A stretch of 16,122 nt of DNA. It comes from J088 sp003695505 [NCBI: Candidatus Dadabacteria bacterium] (GTDB lineage Bacteria; J088). Numbering within the stretch: the first letter of the stretch is position 1; each line of letters begins with the position of its first letter. The notes beneath the pieces are model-generated. The model was not told where the DNA came from. It saw nothing but the letters and a program-made list of their open reading frames with translations, and did not search any database. Position numbers and translations under genes: made by a program. Below, one piece after another: positions 1 through 7,709 of the stretch. The stretch spans positions 1 to 16,122 of the forward strand of contig RFIY01000317.1 in the NCBI GenBank assembly GCA_003695505.1, read 5' to 3'.

Positions 1-3000
1 ATTTTCCGGCGCCGGTTCTGGTGACGACAACCGGCTTTGGCGACATCCTCCTGATCGACGATCAGCGTCGAGCCGAACTGTTTTCCTGGCAGGGACCCGC
101 TGCGAGGGCGCGGTTCGAGCACGCCATTGAGCTGGATGTACGCGTGAGCCGTAACGGAGACTGGCAGCCCCCCTGCGGGTTGCCCGAGGCCTTCGAGTCC
201 GACCGTCCGGTGGCGATTTCGTTTGTTGGGGCCTGGCGCGCACCGGAGGCTGAGCAGGCGGTCGCGGATGAACTGCGTGCACGCGGGGTACGCTCGATCA
301 CCTGTGGCACCGACCTGTCAGGTCAGATTGGTTTCGCCGATCGGACACGGACAGCGGCGGTCAATGCAGGGCTGCAACCGGTTGTCGATGACTTTATTGG
401 GCGCATCCGGTCCGAGCTTGGCGACATCCCGGTCGAGATCATGGCCAGCTCGGGTGGGCTGCGGCGTCCGGAAACGTTTATGGCCCGCGACAGTATCCTC
501 AGCGGGCCGGCAGCAGGGGCCGCCGCGGCCGCCGCGCTCAGGGCATCGCTCGGTGGGCCTCGCCTGTTGACGCTCGACATGGGGGGGACATCCACCGATG
601 TGACGAGAATCGACGACCACCCACGGCGCTGTGATGCCGTGACGGTGGGCGGACTGCGGGTTTCGGGTACCGCGGTCGCCATCGAAACGGTTGCCGCAGG
701 TGGTGGCTCTGTGTGCTGGTTTGATGGTGTGCGGTTGCGGGTCGGGCCGCAGAGCGCCGGTGCGGAGCCCGGACCGGCTGCGTATGGTCGCGGGGGGCCG
801 CTGACGCTGACGGATGTCAATTTGTTGCGTGGCAGACTCGATGCGGACGCCTTCGATTTGCCGCTCGACCTGCAGGCTGCGCGGGAGATGGCGATGGCGC
901 TGTCCCGGGAGTCGGGAGTTGCGCTCGATGAAATGCTCGACGGGCTGATCGCCATTGCCGATGATGTGATGGCCGAGGCGATCCGTACGGTCACCGTACG
1001 CGAGGGGGTCAATCCTGCCGATTACGTCCTGTGCGCATTTGGTGGCGCCGGGGGCGTTCACGCGGCCCGACTTGCGGACGAACTGGGTATCGGCGAAGTC
1101 ATTGTGCCGCCGTATGCCGGTGTCCTGAGCGCCTGGGGTCTGCTCCAGGCCCAACCACAGCTCGAGCGCGTAGTGACGTTGCTCGCGGCCGTCGATGATC
1201 TCGACACGCTGCAATCCGTCCAGTCCCGCGAGGCGGAGCGACTCGTGCAGCGCCTGGAGTCCATCGCGAGCGCACAATCCATTCGGATCGAAACCACCTG
1301 GTTCGTGCGGGCGCGGGGGCAGAGCGTCGCGGTTGCGGTCGAAGGAGATCCCGGCCAGGATCTCGAATGCAGATTCCGCGAGGCCTATACGGCATTGTAT
1401 GGTCATCGCCCTCCCGATGTGCCCGTCGAGGTCGAACGGATGCGGATCGTTGCGACCCGGCGGGGCGACGTTGTTCCACTCTCCCAATCACGATCACGGT
1501 CGGAGCGTCGCGGCCCCTGCACCATTTCCGAGGCTGGCGCGTCGATCTGGATTCCCGACGGCTGGGTGGCCCGACCACTGGGCGAGACCGGCTGGCGACT
1601 GGCCCGCGAACGACAGGTCGTACGCGCGCGAAGATTCTCTGACGCTGTCGAGGTCGAGCGTTTTGCAACGCGTGTCGGCGCAATTGCGGATCAGATGGGC
1701 GAGCAGTTGCGACGCACCGCCATGTCCGTCAATGTGCGGGAACGCGGCGACTATTCATGCGCGGTTCTGGACGTAGAAGGGAATCTGATCGCGAATGCGC
1801 CGCATATCCCGGTTCATCTCGGTGCGCTTGGCGCCTGCGTACGCGCGCTGAGCAGGCAGGCCGACTGGCGGCCGGGGATGAGCGTCCTGACGAATCATCC
1901 GCGCTGGGGCGGATCACATCTGCCCGATTTGACGGTCGTGACGCCGGTGTTCGGAGATAGCGGCCTGCTCGGCTTCGTTGCGAGCCGCGCGCACCATGCC
2001 GAGATTGGCGGGCGCACGCCCGGCTCGCTGCCACCCGACGCCGCCTGCCTCGATGAGGAAGGAGTGCCGATCGCGCCGCTCGTAATCGAGGACGATGGCG
2101 TGTTCCGTGAAGCGGCTTTGCGCCAGGTGCTCGGATCCCATAGCTGGCCGAGCCGCAGGATCGACGAGAACGTCGCCGATGTGCGCGCGCAGCTTGCTGC
2201 GAACCATCGCGGGCGCACGTTAATGATGGCGCTGGGCACGGAGATGGGCGCGGCGGACATGGCGCGCTTTGCGAAGATGCTTTTCGAGCTGAGCGCGATG
2301 CGTGTGCGCGAGGCGCTTGCACGAGTGGTCGACCGGCCGCGTCGCGGCGAAACTCCTGTCGAACCGGAAGGGCAGATCGTCGTTTCGCTGGAACCCCTGC
2401 CGTCAGGTCGCGTACGGATCGATTTCAGCGGGACATCCGCGGTCTCTCGAAATAATCTCAACGCACCGCTGGCGGTGACGCGTAGCGCCGTCATGTTTGC
2501 GCTGAGGACGTTGTCGTGTTCAGTGCTGCCACTCAACGAAGGCCTGCTTGCGCCGGTCGATCTGGTTGTGCCTGAGTGCTGCCTGAATCCGGATTTTTCT
2601 GGCGAATCCGCCCCCGCGGTCGTCGGCGGGAATACGGAATTGAGTCAGCTCGTCGTTGCGGCGCTGCTTGATGCGCTCGGCGTAGCCGCCGGATCCCAGG
2701 GCACGATGAATAACCTCGTGTTCGGCAATGCCCGATTCAGTTTTTACGAAACACTTGGCGGCGGGTGCGGCGCCATCGCGCACCGCGCCGGGGATGCCGC
2801 CGTGCATTCACACATGACCAATACCGCCCTGACCGACGTCGAAATTTTCGAGCATCGCTACCCCGCACGAATTGACGCCCTGTCGGTGCGACGGGGCAGC
2901 GGAGGCTCCGGGCGTCACTGCGGTGGCGATGGCCTGCGCCGGATCATTCGCTTCGAGGAACCCGTACAACTCTCGTTGCTGAGCCAGTATCGGCATGCGG

Positions 3001-3176
3001 GGCCGCCTGGCCGTGAAGGCGGCGCCGCAGGCGCACCGGGACGACAGTGGCTGGAGTTTGCCGATGGTCAAACCAGGGAACTGCGCGGCGTCGATGCCGC
3101 GAGCGTTGAGGCCGATACCCGTCTGGTGATCGAGACACCGGGCGGCGGTGGATGGGGCGCGTGTGATTTGCCTTGA
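1..3176 (+). CDS. Fused hydantoinase A/B family protein (5-oxoprolinase-like), 5' truncated by the window edge
   Basis: The reading frame is open from base 3, and the first residues read FPAPVLVTTTGFGDILLID. In this family that is an internal segment, so the GTG at 21 is not the true start and perhaps 100-150 N-terminal residues are missing. Counting from that GTG, an actin-like HyuA half shows ASSGG (142-146), SGPAAG (161-166) and LDMGGTSTD (185-193), then a GAEPGPAAYGRGG stretch and FGGAGGVHAARLADELG. A HyuB half begins near residue 540 (DQMGEQLRRTAMSVNVRERG, later IDFSGTS, GGSGRHCGGDG and a C-terminal ETPGGGGWG). HyuA and HyuB are often separate subunits; fused forms are typical of ATP-dependent 5-oxoprolinase, which opens 5-oxoproline to glutamate. 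Substrate cannot be fixed from sequence: N-methylhydantoin or acetophenone-type carboxylation also occur in the family. It is probably cytoplasmic. The response regulator follows after about 13 bases, suggesting co-transcription. Confidence 0.93.
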   Translation, partial: FPAPVLVTTTGFGDILLIDDQRRAELFSWQGPAARARFEHAIELDVRVSRNGDWQPPCGLPEAFESDRPVAISFVGAWRAPEAEQAVADELRARGVRSITCGTDLSGQIGFADRTRTAAVNAGLQPVVDDFIGRIRSELGDIPVEIMASSGGLRRPETFMARDSILSGPAAGAAAAAALRASLGGPRLLTLDMGGTSTDVTRIDDHPRRCDAVTVGGLRVSGTAVAIETVAAGGGSVCWFDGVRLRVGPQSAGAEPGPAAYGRGGPLTLTDVNLLRGRLDADAFDLPLDLQAAREMAMALSRESGVALDEMLDGLIAIADDVMAEAIRTVTVREGVNPADYVLCAFGGAGGVHAARLADELGIGEVIVPPYAGVLSAWGLLQAQPQLERVVTLLAAVDDLDTLQSVQSREAERLVQRLESIASAQSIRIETTWFVRARGQSVAVAVEGDPGQDLECRFREAYTALYGHRPPDVPVEVERMRIVATRRGDVVPLSQSRSRSERRGPCTISEAGASIWIPDGWVARPLGETGWRLARERQVVRARRFSDAVEVERFATRVGAIADQMGEQLRRTAMSVNVRERGDYSCAVLDVEGNLIANAPHIPVHLGALGACVRALSRQADWRPGMSVLTNHPRWGGSHLPDLTVVTPVFGDSGLLGFVASRAHHAEIGGRTPGSLPPDAACLDEEGVPIAPLVIEDDGVFREAALRQVLGSHSWPSRRIDENVADVRAQLAANHRGRTLMMALGTEMGAADMARFAKMLFELSAMRVREALARVVDRPRRGETPVEPEGQIVVSLEPLPSGRVRIDFSGTSAVSRNNLNAPLAVTRSAVMFALRTLSCSVLPLNEGLLAPVDLVVPECCLNPDFSGESAPAVVGGNTELSQLVVAALLDALGVAAGSQGTMNNLVFGNARFSFYETLGGGCGAIAHRAGDAAVHSHMTNTALTDVEIFEHRYPARIDALSVRRGSGGSGRHCGGDGLRRIIRFEEPVQLSLLSQYRHAGPPGREGGAAGAPGRQWLEFADGQTRELRGVDAASVEADTRLVIETPGGGGWGACDLP

Positions 3177-3189
3177 CAACCGGGATACA

Positions 3190-3630
3190 ATGTCCGCCGG
3201 TATGTCTGAATTGACGCAAGATCGTTCGTCTCGCCCCACCGTGCTCGTCATCGAGGATGATGCCGTTACGCGGCGCGTCGTTGCTGCTATTTTCGCGGAA
3301 ACCGAGTGGGACGTGATCGAGGCTGAAAATGGCGATGAGGCGCTCCGCGTGATCGCCTCGCAGCCGGTCGATCTGATTCTGCTCGATCTGACCATGCCCG
3401 TTCTTGATGGCTTTGCGTTTCTCGACTGCCTGAATCAGGATATGCGCCCGAGCAGCCAGGCGATACCGGTTGTTCTGTTGACAGGGCGCTCACTGTCGGA
3501 TCGCGATCGGGAACGGTTCCGCGGCCGCGTGTCGCTGATGGTCGAAAAACAATCGGGTCCGTCCGGGATGCACCGCCAGTTGCGGGCGATCGCGCAGGCC
3601 TACCGCGAGTCGATCGGGATGCAACGTTGA
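3190..3630 (+). CDS. Single-domain response regulator (REC only)
   Basis: A stand-alone CheY-type receiver of about 146 residues. The acidic pair is in VLVIEDD (D23/D24), the phospho-acceptor is D66 in LILLDLTMPVLDG, the switch threonine is T98 in VVLLTG, and the conserved lysine is K121 in LMVEKQSG, where the usual following proline is Q. No DNA-binding or enzymatic output domain follows, so it probably acts by protein contact or as a phosphorelay intermediate. I chose ATG 3190 because GGGA lies four bases upstream. ATG 3202 is a good alternative (starting MSELTQDRSS), and ATG 3148, inside the hydantoinase gene, is possible. Its stop overlaps the TTG start of the hybrid kinase (TTGA), so the two are probably translationally coupled and work together. 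Confidence 0.88.
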   Translation: MSAGMSELTQDRSSRPTVLVIEDDAVTRRVVAAIFAETEWDVIEAENGDEALRVIASQPVDLILLDLTMPVLDGFAFLDCLNQDMRPSSQAIPVVLLTGRSLSDRDRERFRGRVSLMVEKQSGPSGMHRQLRAIAQAYRESIGMQR

Positions 3631-5705
3631 CATCGATCGGGGGCGGTCGGGGCCGGGAAGCCAGCCGCGACCGGCCGGTGGCTGCGGCGCCGCAGACACC
3701 GGAGCAGGCAGAGCAGGCACGCCAGCGCGGGGTGATTCTCTGGTTTGCCGGCGTGCTGACGATTGCCTCGGTGACATACATCCCGATTTATTTGCGTGAT
3801 CAGTTACCTGCGGTTGCGTCGCTGCTGGTCGTATTGTCGGTTCTGGGTGGCGCCATGTGGGTCGCGCAGTGGCGCGTGCGTCGACCGTTACAGCCGGTGA
3901 TCCACATGATCGTTGGGTTCACCTGGCTGGCGATCTCGGCCAGTGCCTGGATGCGCGCCGGACACTACTGGGATCCGGTGATCGAATGGCTGCTGCTGGT
4001 ACCGCTGATCGCTGCAACTCTGATGGGGCCGGGCTGGGTGGTGTTCTGGACGGCCGCGGCGATTGCGTCTACGGTGCTGCTATGGGTGTACAGGGATCCT
4101 GCGCCGGTGGCCGTGGCGGCCCGGGGACAATGGTTGCTGCTTGACAGGGTGGGCGCACTGGTCGTCGTGGCGATCGTGACCAGCGCGTGGGCGCGTCTGC
4201 GGCAGCATACGCTGAGTGAACTGACACGCTACAGCGCGCGGCTCGATCGGACATTGCGGCTCCGTGACGACATGATTGCGCAGATCAGCCACGCATTTCG
4301 GACGCCGCTGACCACGATGACCGGGGTCGCGGAGCAGCTTCAGGGCGAGGCAGACGCCAGTAAACGTACGGAATTGCTCGATGCGGCGGATACGCTGCTG
4401 GCGCTTGTCGAAAACCTGATGCTGCTCACGGATCCCGAACTGAGCGACGGCAGCAGTACGCGTGAATTTGCGCCGCAACGTCTCGCCGGACGGGTTCGAA
4501 ATTTGCTGCAGGACAGCACGGCGGACAGGCGTGACGTGATGGAGCTTCTCGCGATTCCTGAAGGCACGGTCATCGGGCCGGCACGGGTGCTGGAGCGTGC
4601 GTTGATCTGGATCGGCGCATCCGCGCTCGAGGCAACGGAGCAGCGCCCCGCCCTCAGACTGCAGGTCGTTGCGGGCGAGGGGCGGCAACGCTGGATGCTC
4701 AGCGGTGCCGGCATCCGGGCGATTGCGCCAACGATTGAAGGCCTTACGACGGATCAGACGTCGCTTGTCACGCCAGCGGGCAGCCGCAGATCCGAGCTGT
4801 ACCTGGCAGTCCGTATGCTGCAGAATGCAGGGGTTGTTATTTGTCACGAACCTCCGGCGCTCGTTCTTGATGTGCCCGTCTGCGCGGCGGGCGCGTCACG
4901 GGCCGCGCCACTGATGGCGGGACGCGCCCTGGTGGCGGAAGATCACCCTGTCAATCGCCGGATAATCGAAGAGTTGCTGCTGTCGGCCGGTTGGGATGTG
5001 CGCGCGGTCGGTGATGGTGCGGCGCTGATCGCAGCGATGAATGAACCCTATGATTTGCTGGTGGTGGACTGCGAAATGCCGGTCCTCGACGGCATTCAGG
5101 CGGTCGAAAAGATCCGCGCCGACGGCTTCGATGGCGCCATCGTCATGCTGACGGCGCACGCGTCTGCAGAGATCCGTCGTCGTGCACTCGATGCGGGTGC
5201 CGACGCCGTCATGATCAAACCGTTGCGGCTTGATCGGCTCGCCGACCTGCTGGCCACCGTGCGCACGGGGCGACGGGTCGCGCCGGCGCTGGATGCGAAG
5301 ACGGACTCGCCAGGCGCGGCGGCCGTGATCGACCGGGAAGCCTTTGATTTTGTCCGCGGCTTGCCGGACGGCGCCGATCTCGTGCGGCGATTTCGGCTCG
5401 AAGCGGAACGTCGAATGGTCGTCGGATCCGATCCGGCCGTGGGTTCGACCGAGCGCATCGAGGCCTGGCATTCGCTCAAGGGGGCGGCGGTGTCCCTCGG
5501 TTTCGCCGGTCTGGGCAGTGCTGCCGCAGCCTGTGAGGACACGATGCGGCGCTCCGGCGATCTGCCGGAAACACTGCTGGCCGCCGTGCGGGGCGCCTGG
5601 CGGGATGTATGTGTCTGGCTGGACCAGTCAGGGGGCGCCGCTGAAACGCCGCCAGGCGATTTCGCCGATCAGGAGCAGGACGCCGATCAACCAGAACCAC
5701 GGTGA
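3627..5705 (+). CDS. Membrane hybrid histidine kinase with degenerate ATPase domain, receiver and Hpt
   Basis: A 692-residue protein starting at a TTG that overlaps the regulator's stop (TTGA), with GGGA about eight bases upstream. Order: a short polar N-terminus; about six hydrophobic helices (roughly 36-57, 62-80, 90-107, 118-133, 136-154, 174-189); a HisKA helix with H222 in ISHAFRTPL; an HATPase_c-like region (about 310-420); a receiver with E438/D439, phospho-acceptor D481 (VVDCEMPVLDG) and K531; and an Hpt domain with H615 in AWHSLKGAAVSLG. The residue after H222, normally E or D, is A223. At the N-box the sequence is RVLERALIWIGAS, lacking both asparagines. At the G1 box it is LSGAGI (358-363), with aspartate replaced by L358. 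ATP binding and autophosphorylation are therefore doubtful, while the receiver and Hpt look functional. The last 25 or so codons overlap the opposite-strand gene and encode an acidic, low-complexity tail. The sensed signal is unknown. Confidence 0.9.
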   Translation: MTSIGGGRGREASRDRPVAAAPQTPEQAEQARQRGVILWFAGVLTIASVTYIPIYLRDQLPAVASLLVVLSVLGGAMWVAQWRVRRPLQPVIHMIVGFTWLAISASAWMRAGHYWDPVIEWLLLVPLIAATLMGPGWVVFWTAAAIASTVLLWVYRDPAPVAVAARGQWLLLDRVGALVVVAIVTSAWARLRQHTLSELTRYSARLDRTLRLRDDMIAQISHAFRTPLTTMTGVAEQLQGEADASKRTELLDAADTLLALVENLMLLTDPELSDGSSTREFAPQRLAGRVRNLLQDSTADRRDVMELLAIPEGTVIGPARVLERALIWIGASALEATEQRPALRLQVVAGEGRQRWMLSGAGIRAIAPTIEGLTTDQTSLVTPAGSRRSELYLAVRMLQNAGVVICHEPPALVLDVPVCAAGASRAAPLMAGRALVAEDHPVNRRIIEELLLSAGWDVRAVGDGAALIAAMNEPYDLLVVDCEMPVLDGIQAVEKIRADGFDGAIVMLTAHASAEIRRRALDAGADAVMIKPLRLDRLADLLATVRTGRRVAPALDAKTDSPGAAAVIDREAFDFVRGLPDGADLVRRFRLEAERRMVVGSDPAVGSTERIEAWHSLKGAAVSLGFAGLGSAAAACEDTMRRSGDLPETLLAAVRGAWRDVCVWLDQSGGAAETPPGDFADQEQDADQPEPR

Positions 5706-7709
5706 TTCCTGAACCGGCACGAAGTCGCGGCGCGTGATCCGACGCGATTGCTCGGTGATGCGCGCAAGGAGATCTGGAGAATCGGCCTGTTGCAGGGACG
5801 CGAGCAGGACGTGCCGGGATCGCGCCCAGTCGCGCCAGGATGCCCAGTCGACCCGCCAGTGAACACGCTCCTCGAGTGGGTACTGCACGATCAGTGGCTG
5901 TGGCGCCGTGCGCGAAGCATCGCGTATGCGATAAATCCCGGGTCGGGTAGGGGCCCGCATCCGGAAACCGCTACCGTGATCGGTGACGTGGGTGATCGGC
6001 TGCCCGGACGCATCGACCAGGTCGGCGCTTCCGTGCGGTTGCAAGGCTCCGTGCAATGGCGCACCGGGCAGCACCACGGGCGGCTCCCAGCGTACCTGCA
6101 GATCGGTGAAATCCGGGTCGCCCGCCAGATACCGGACCATTTCGGACCAGAATGCCGCGATGGCGGTGCGGTCGGCGGCGGAACCGAGATAAGCGATGCG
6201 CCACAATTCGTCTGTCATCAGCGCGGCCGCGCGGCCGCGCCCGGCTCGTCCGACGACAAATAGCGGCTGGTCACCGGCTTGCCAGACGACGCGGCTGTCA
6301 CGCGCGGCGCTGACATCGTAGACGCGGCGCAAGTCGACGGATGATGGTGGCGGCACGCCGAACCAGTCGCTGTCGGGCCCTGGCCGGACGCGCAGCGGTC
6401 CCCCACGCCACCCGCCGAAACCGAGCCAGGAGACCGGCAGAATGTCTCTGAGTGGTGTCGCGTGATAATGACCGAAACCGAAGGACAGGTCTCCGGCCAG
6501 CATCGCAAATCCACCGCCGTCATCGACAACAAAGCGGCGCAAATTTTCGAGCAACGTGATGCGAAATGCCGGGTCGAAGTATGGCTGATAATTGAAGTTC
6601 TGGAACAGCACAACATCGAAACGCGGCAATTCCGTGGAAAACAGCTCCTTTGTCGGGAACGGAATCAGACTCAGTTCATCGTTCGGCGCAGCGGGACGAT
6701 CGCGGGTCGTGCGCAGAATCTGGAAACTGATCAGGTCGATCGCGGGATCGCTGCGCAGATGCTCACGCAGCAGTCGGCTTTCCCACGATGGGCGGCCGAC
6801 AACATGCAGGACGCGAACACGGTCGCGAATGACCCGTACGGGTATGCGTGTTCGCTGAAACGCGTCGATGACTTCTCCCTGCTCCGGGATGATCTCGACG
6901 GTGAAGACCTCCCGTCCCTCCTGGACAGGCAGGACGTCCATCAGGACTTCGGTGGTCAGCGCGCCGGGACTGAATGCGAGTGCCTGCTCCGCCAGGGTGC
7001 GGCCCTCGGAACGGATGCGAATGCGTGCGTTCCTGCCGTCGCGGGTCGATTGCCTGCGCGTCTGAACGCGAAACCGCAGTGGAGAACGAACGAGCGCGTA
7101 TGCATCGGCCTCTACGCGTTCGAGCAGCACCGGTGCCGGTGGCGACGTGGCCTCCGGCAACAGTACGGCGTCCGCCGTGGCGCTGCTGTCGCTGGCGAAC
7201 GACAGTGATTCATCCGCGCCATCACTGAGCACGATCACGGCGTCGATGGCTGTCCGGTCGCCGGGCAGGGTCGACAGGTCGCGCAACAACGTTGTTGGCC
7301 CTCCGGCGGTCGTGACAGGTGCCGGCTCCCATCGATCCGCCTGACCCTGACCGATGTAGTGCATGACCTCGACCGTGCCGAGTTCGCCGAGCGAGCGCTT
7401 CAACTGGTCCGTTGCGGCGTCGATCTGTTGCTCGATGTCCGGGCGCAGGCGGACACTCGCGCTGTCATCGCGTACGATCAGGTAGTGCCCGGGCTGTACC
7501 TCCCAGGTCACCGACCAGGTTGCAAGTCCGAGGGCGGCAGCAGCGAACCAGGCGATGACGATGCCTCTCAGCATCAGGCTGGTCCAGCGGGTTCGTGCAG
7601 GGCTGTCTTCGCGAAGCGTCACCCAGATGACCAGCAGAACGGCCAGCGCCACCATTGTCATCGCAAGCGGCGTCAGGCGTGTCCATTCCCATTGCAGCCC
7701 GCCGTTCAT
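5628..7709 (-). CDS. Membrane protein with VWA-like and class I glutamine amidotransferase-like domains, last gene of the MoxR operon
   Basis: A 693-residue protein. Two N-terminal membrane helices (about 14-31 and 47-66) precede a VWA-like region with DxSxS at D81/S83/S85 (IVRDDSASV), T140 and D163 (VIVLSDGAD), a plausible complete MIDAS metal site. A beta-rich region follows (about 195-290). An amidotransferase-like fold runs from about 295 (VRVLHVVGRPSWESRLL) to 530, with FVVDDGGGFAMLAGDLSFG at 393-411. The nucleophile position carries no cysteine, so amidotransferase activity is unlikely. A third membrane helix (about 671-686) ends the protein close to its C-terminus. The ATG overlaps the stop of the preceding gene (ATGA). 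Proteins of this kind follow BatA/DUF4159 genes in MoxR clusters, where they are thought to be membrane-bound partners of the AAA+ ATPase. Its 3' end overlaps the convergent kinase gene by 78 bases. Confidence 0.85.
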   Translation of the reverse strand: MNGGLQWEWTRLTPLAMTMVALAVLLVIWVTLREDSPARTRWTSLMLRGIVIAWFAAAALGLATWSVTWEVQPGHYLIVRDDSASVRLRPDIEQQIDAATDQLKRSLGELGTVEVMHYIGQGQADRWEPAPVTTAGGPTTLLRDLSTLPGDRTAIDAVIVLSDGADESLSFASDSSATADAVLLPEATSPPAPVLLERVEADAYALVRSPLRFRVQTRRQSTRDGRNARIRIRSEGRTLAEQALAFSPGALTTEVLMDVLPVQEGREVFTVEIIPEQGEVIDAFQRTRIPVRVIRDRVRVLHVVGRPSWESRLLREHLRSDPAIDLISFQILRTTRDRPAAPNDELSLIPFPTKELFSTELPRFDVVLFQNFNYQPYFDPAFRITLLENLRRFVVDDGGGFAMLAGDLSFGFGHYHATPLRDILPVSWLGFGGWRGGPLRVRPGPDSDWFGVPPPSSVDLRRVYDVSAARDSRVVWQAGDQPLFVVGRAGRGRAAALMTDELWRIAYLGSAADRTAIAAFWSEMVRYLAGDPDFTDLQVRWEPPVVLPGAPLHGALQPHGSADLVDASGQPITHVTDHGSGFRMRAPTRPGIYRIRDASRTAPQPLIVQYPLEERVHWRVDWASWRDWARSRHVLLASLQQADSPDLLARITEQSRRITRRDFVPVQESPWFWLIGVLLLIGEIAWRRFSGAP

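Noticed and set aside
318-1487. 389-codon minus-strand open frame opposite the hydantoinase gene
   Set aside because: Rich in H, R, P and Q with no domain pattern; it is the expected shadow of a GC-rich gene carrying clear family motifs on the other strand.
3173-3191. TTGACA (3173-3178) and TACAAT (3186-3191) just before the response regulator, looking like a promoter
   Set aside because: Only seven bases separate the two hexamers, far below the usual 16-18, and no good partner for either lies at the right distance.
6221-6240. Perfect 20-base GC-only palindrome
   Set aside because: It lies inside the 693-residue membrane protein gene and encodes an Arg/Ala run typical of GC-rich codon use. 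No T-tract follows it and no second copy was noticed.
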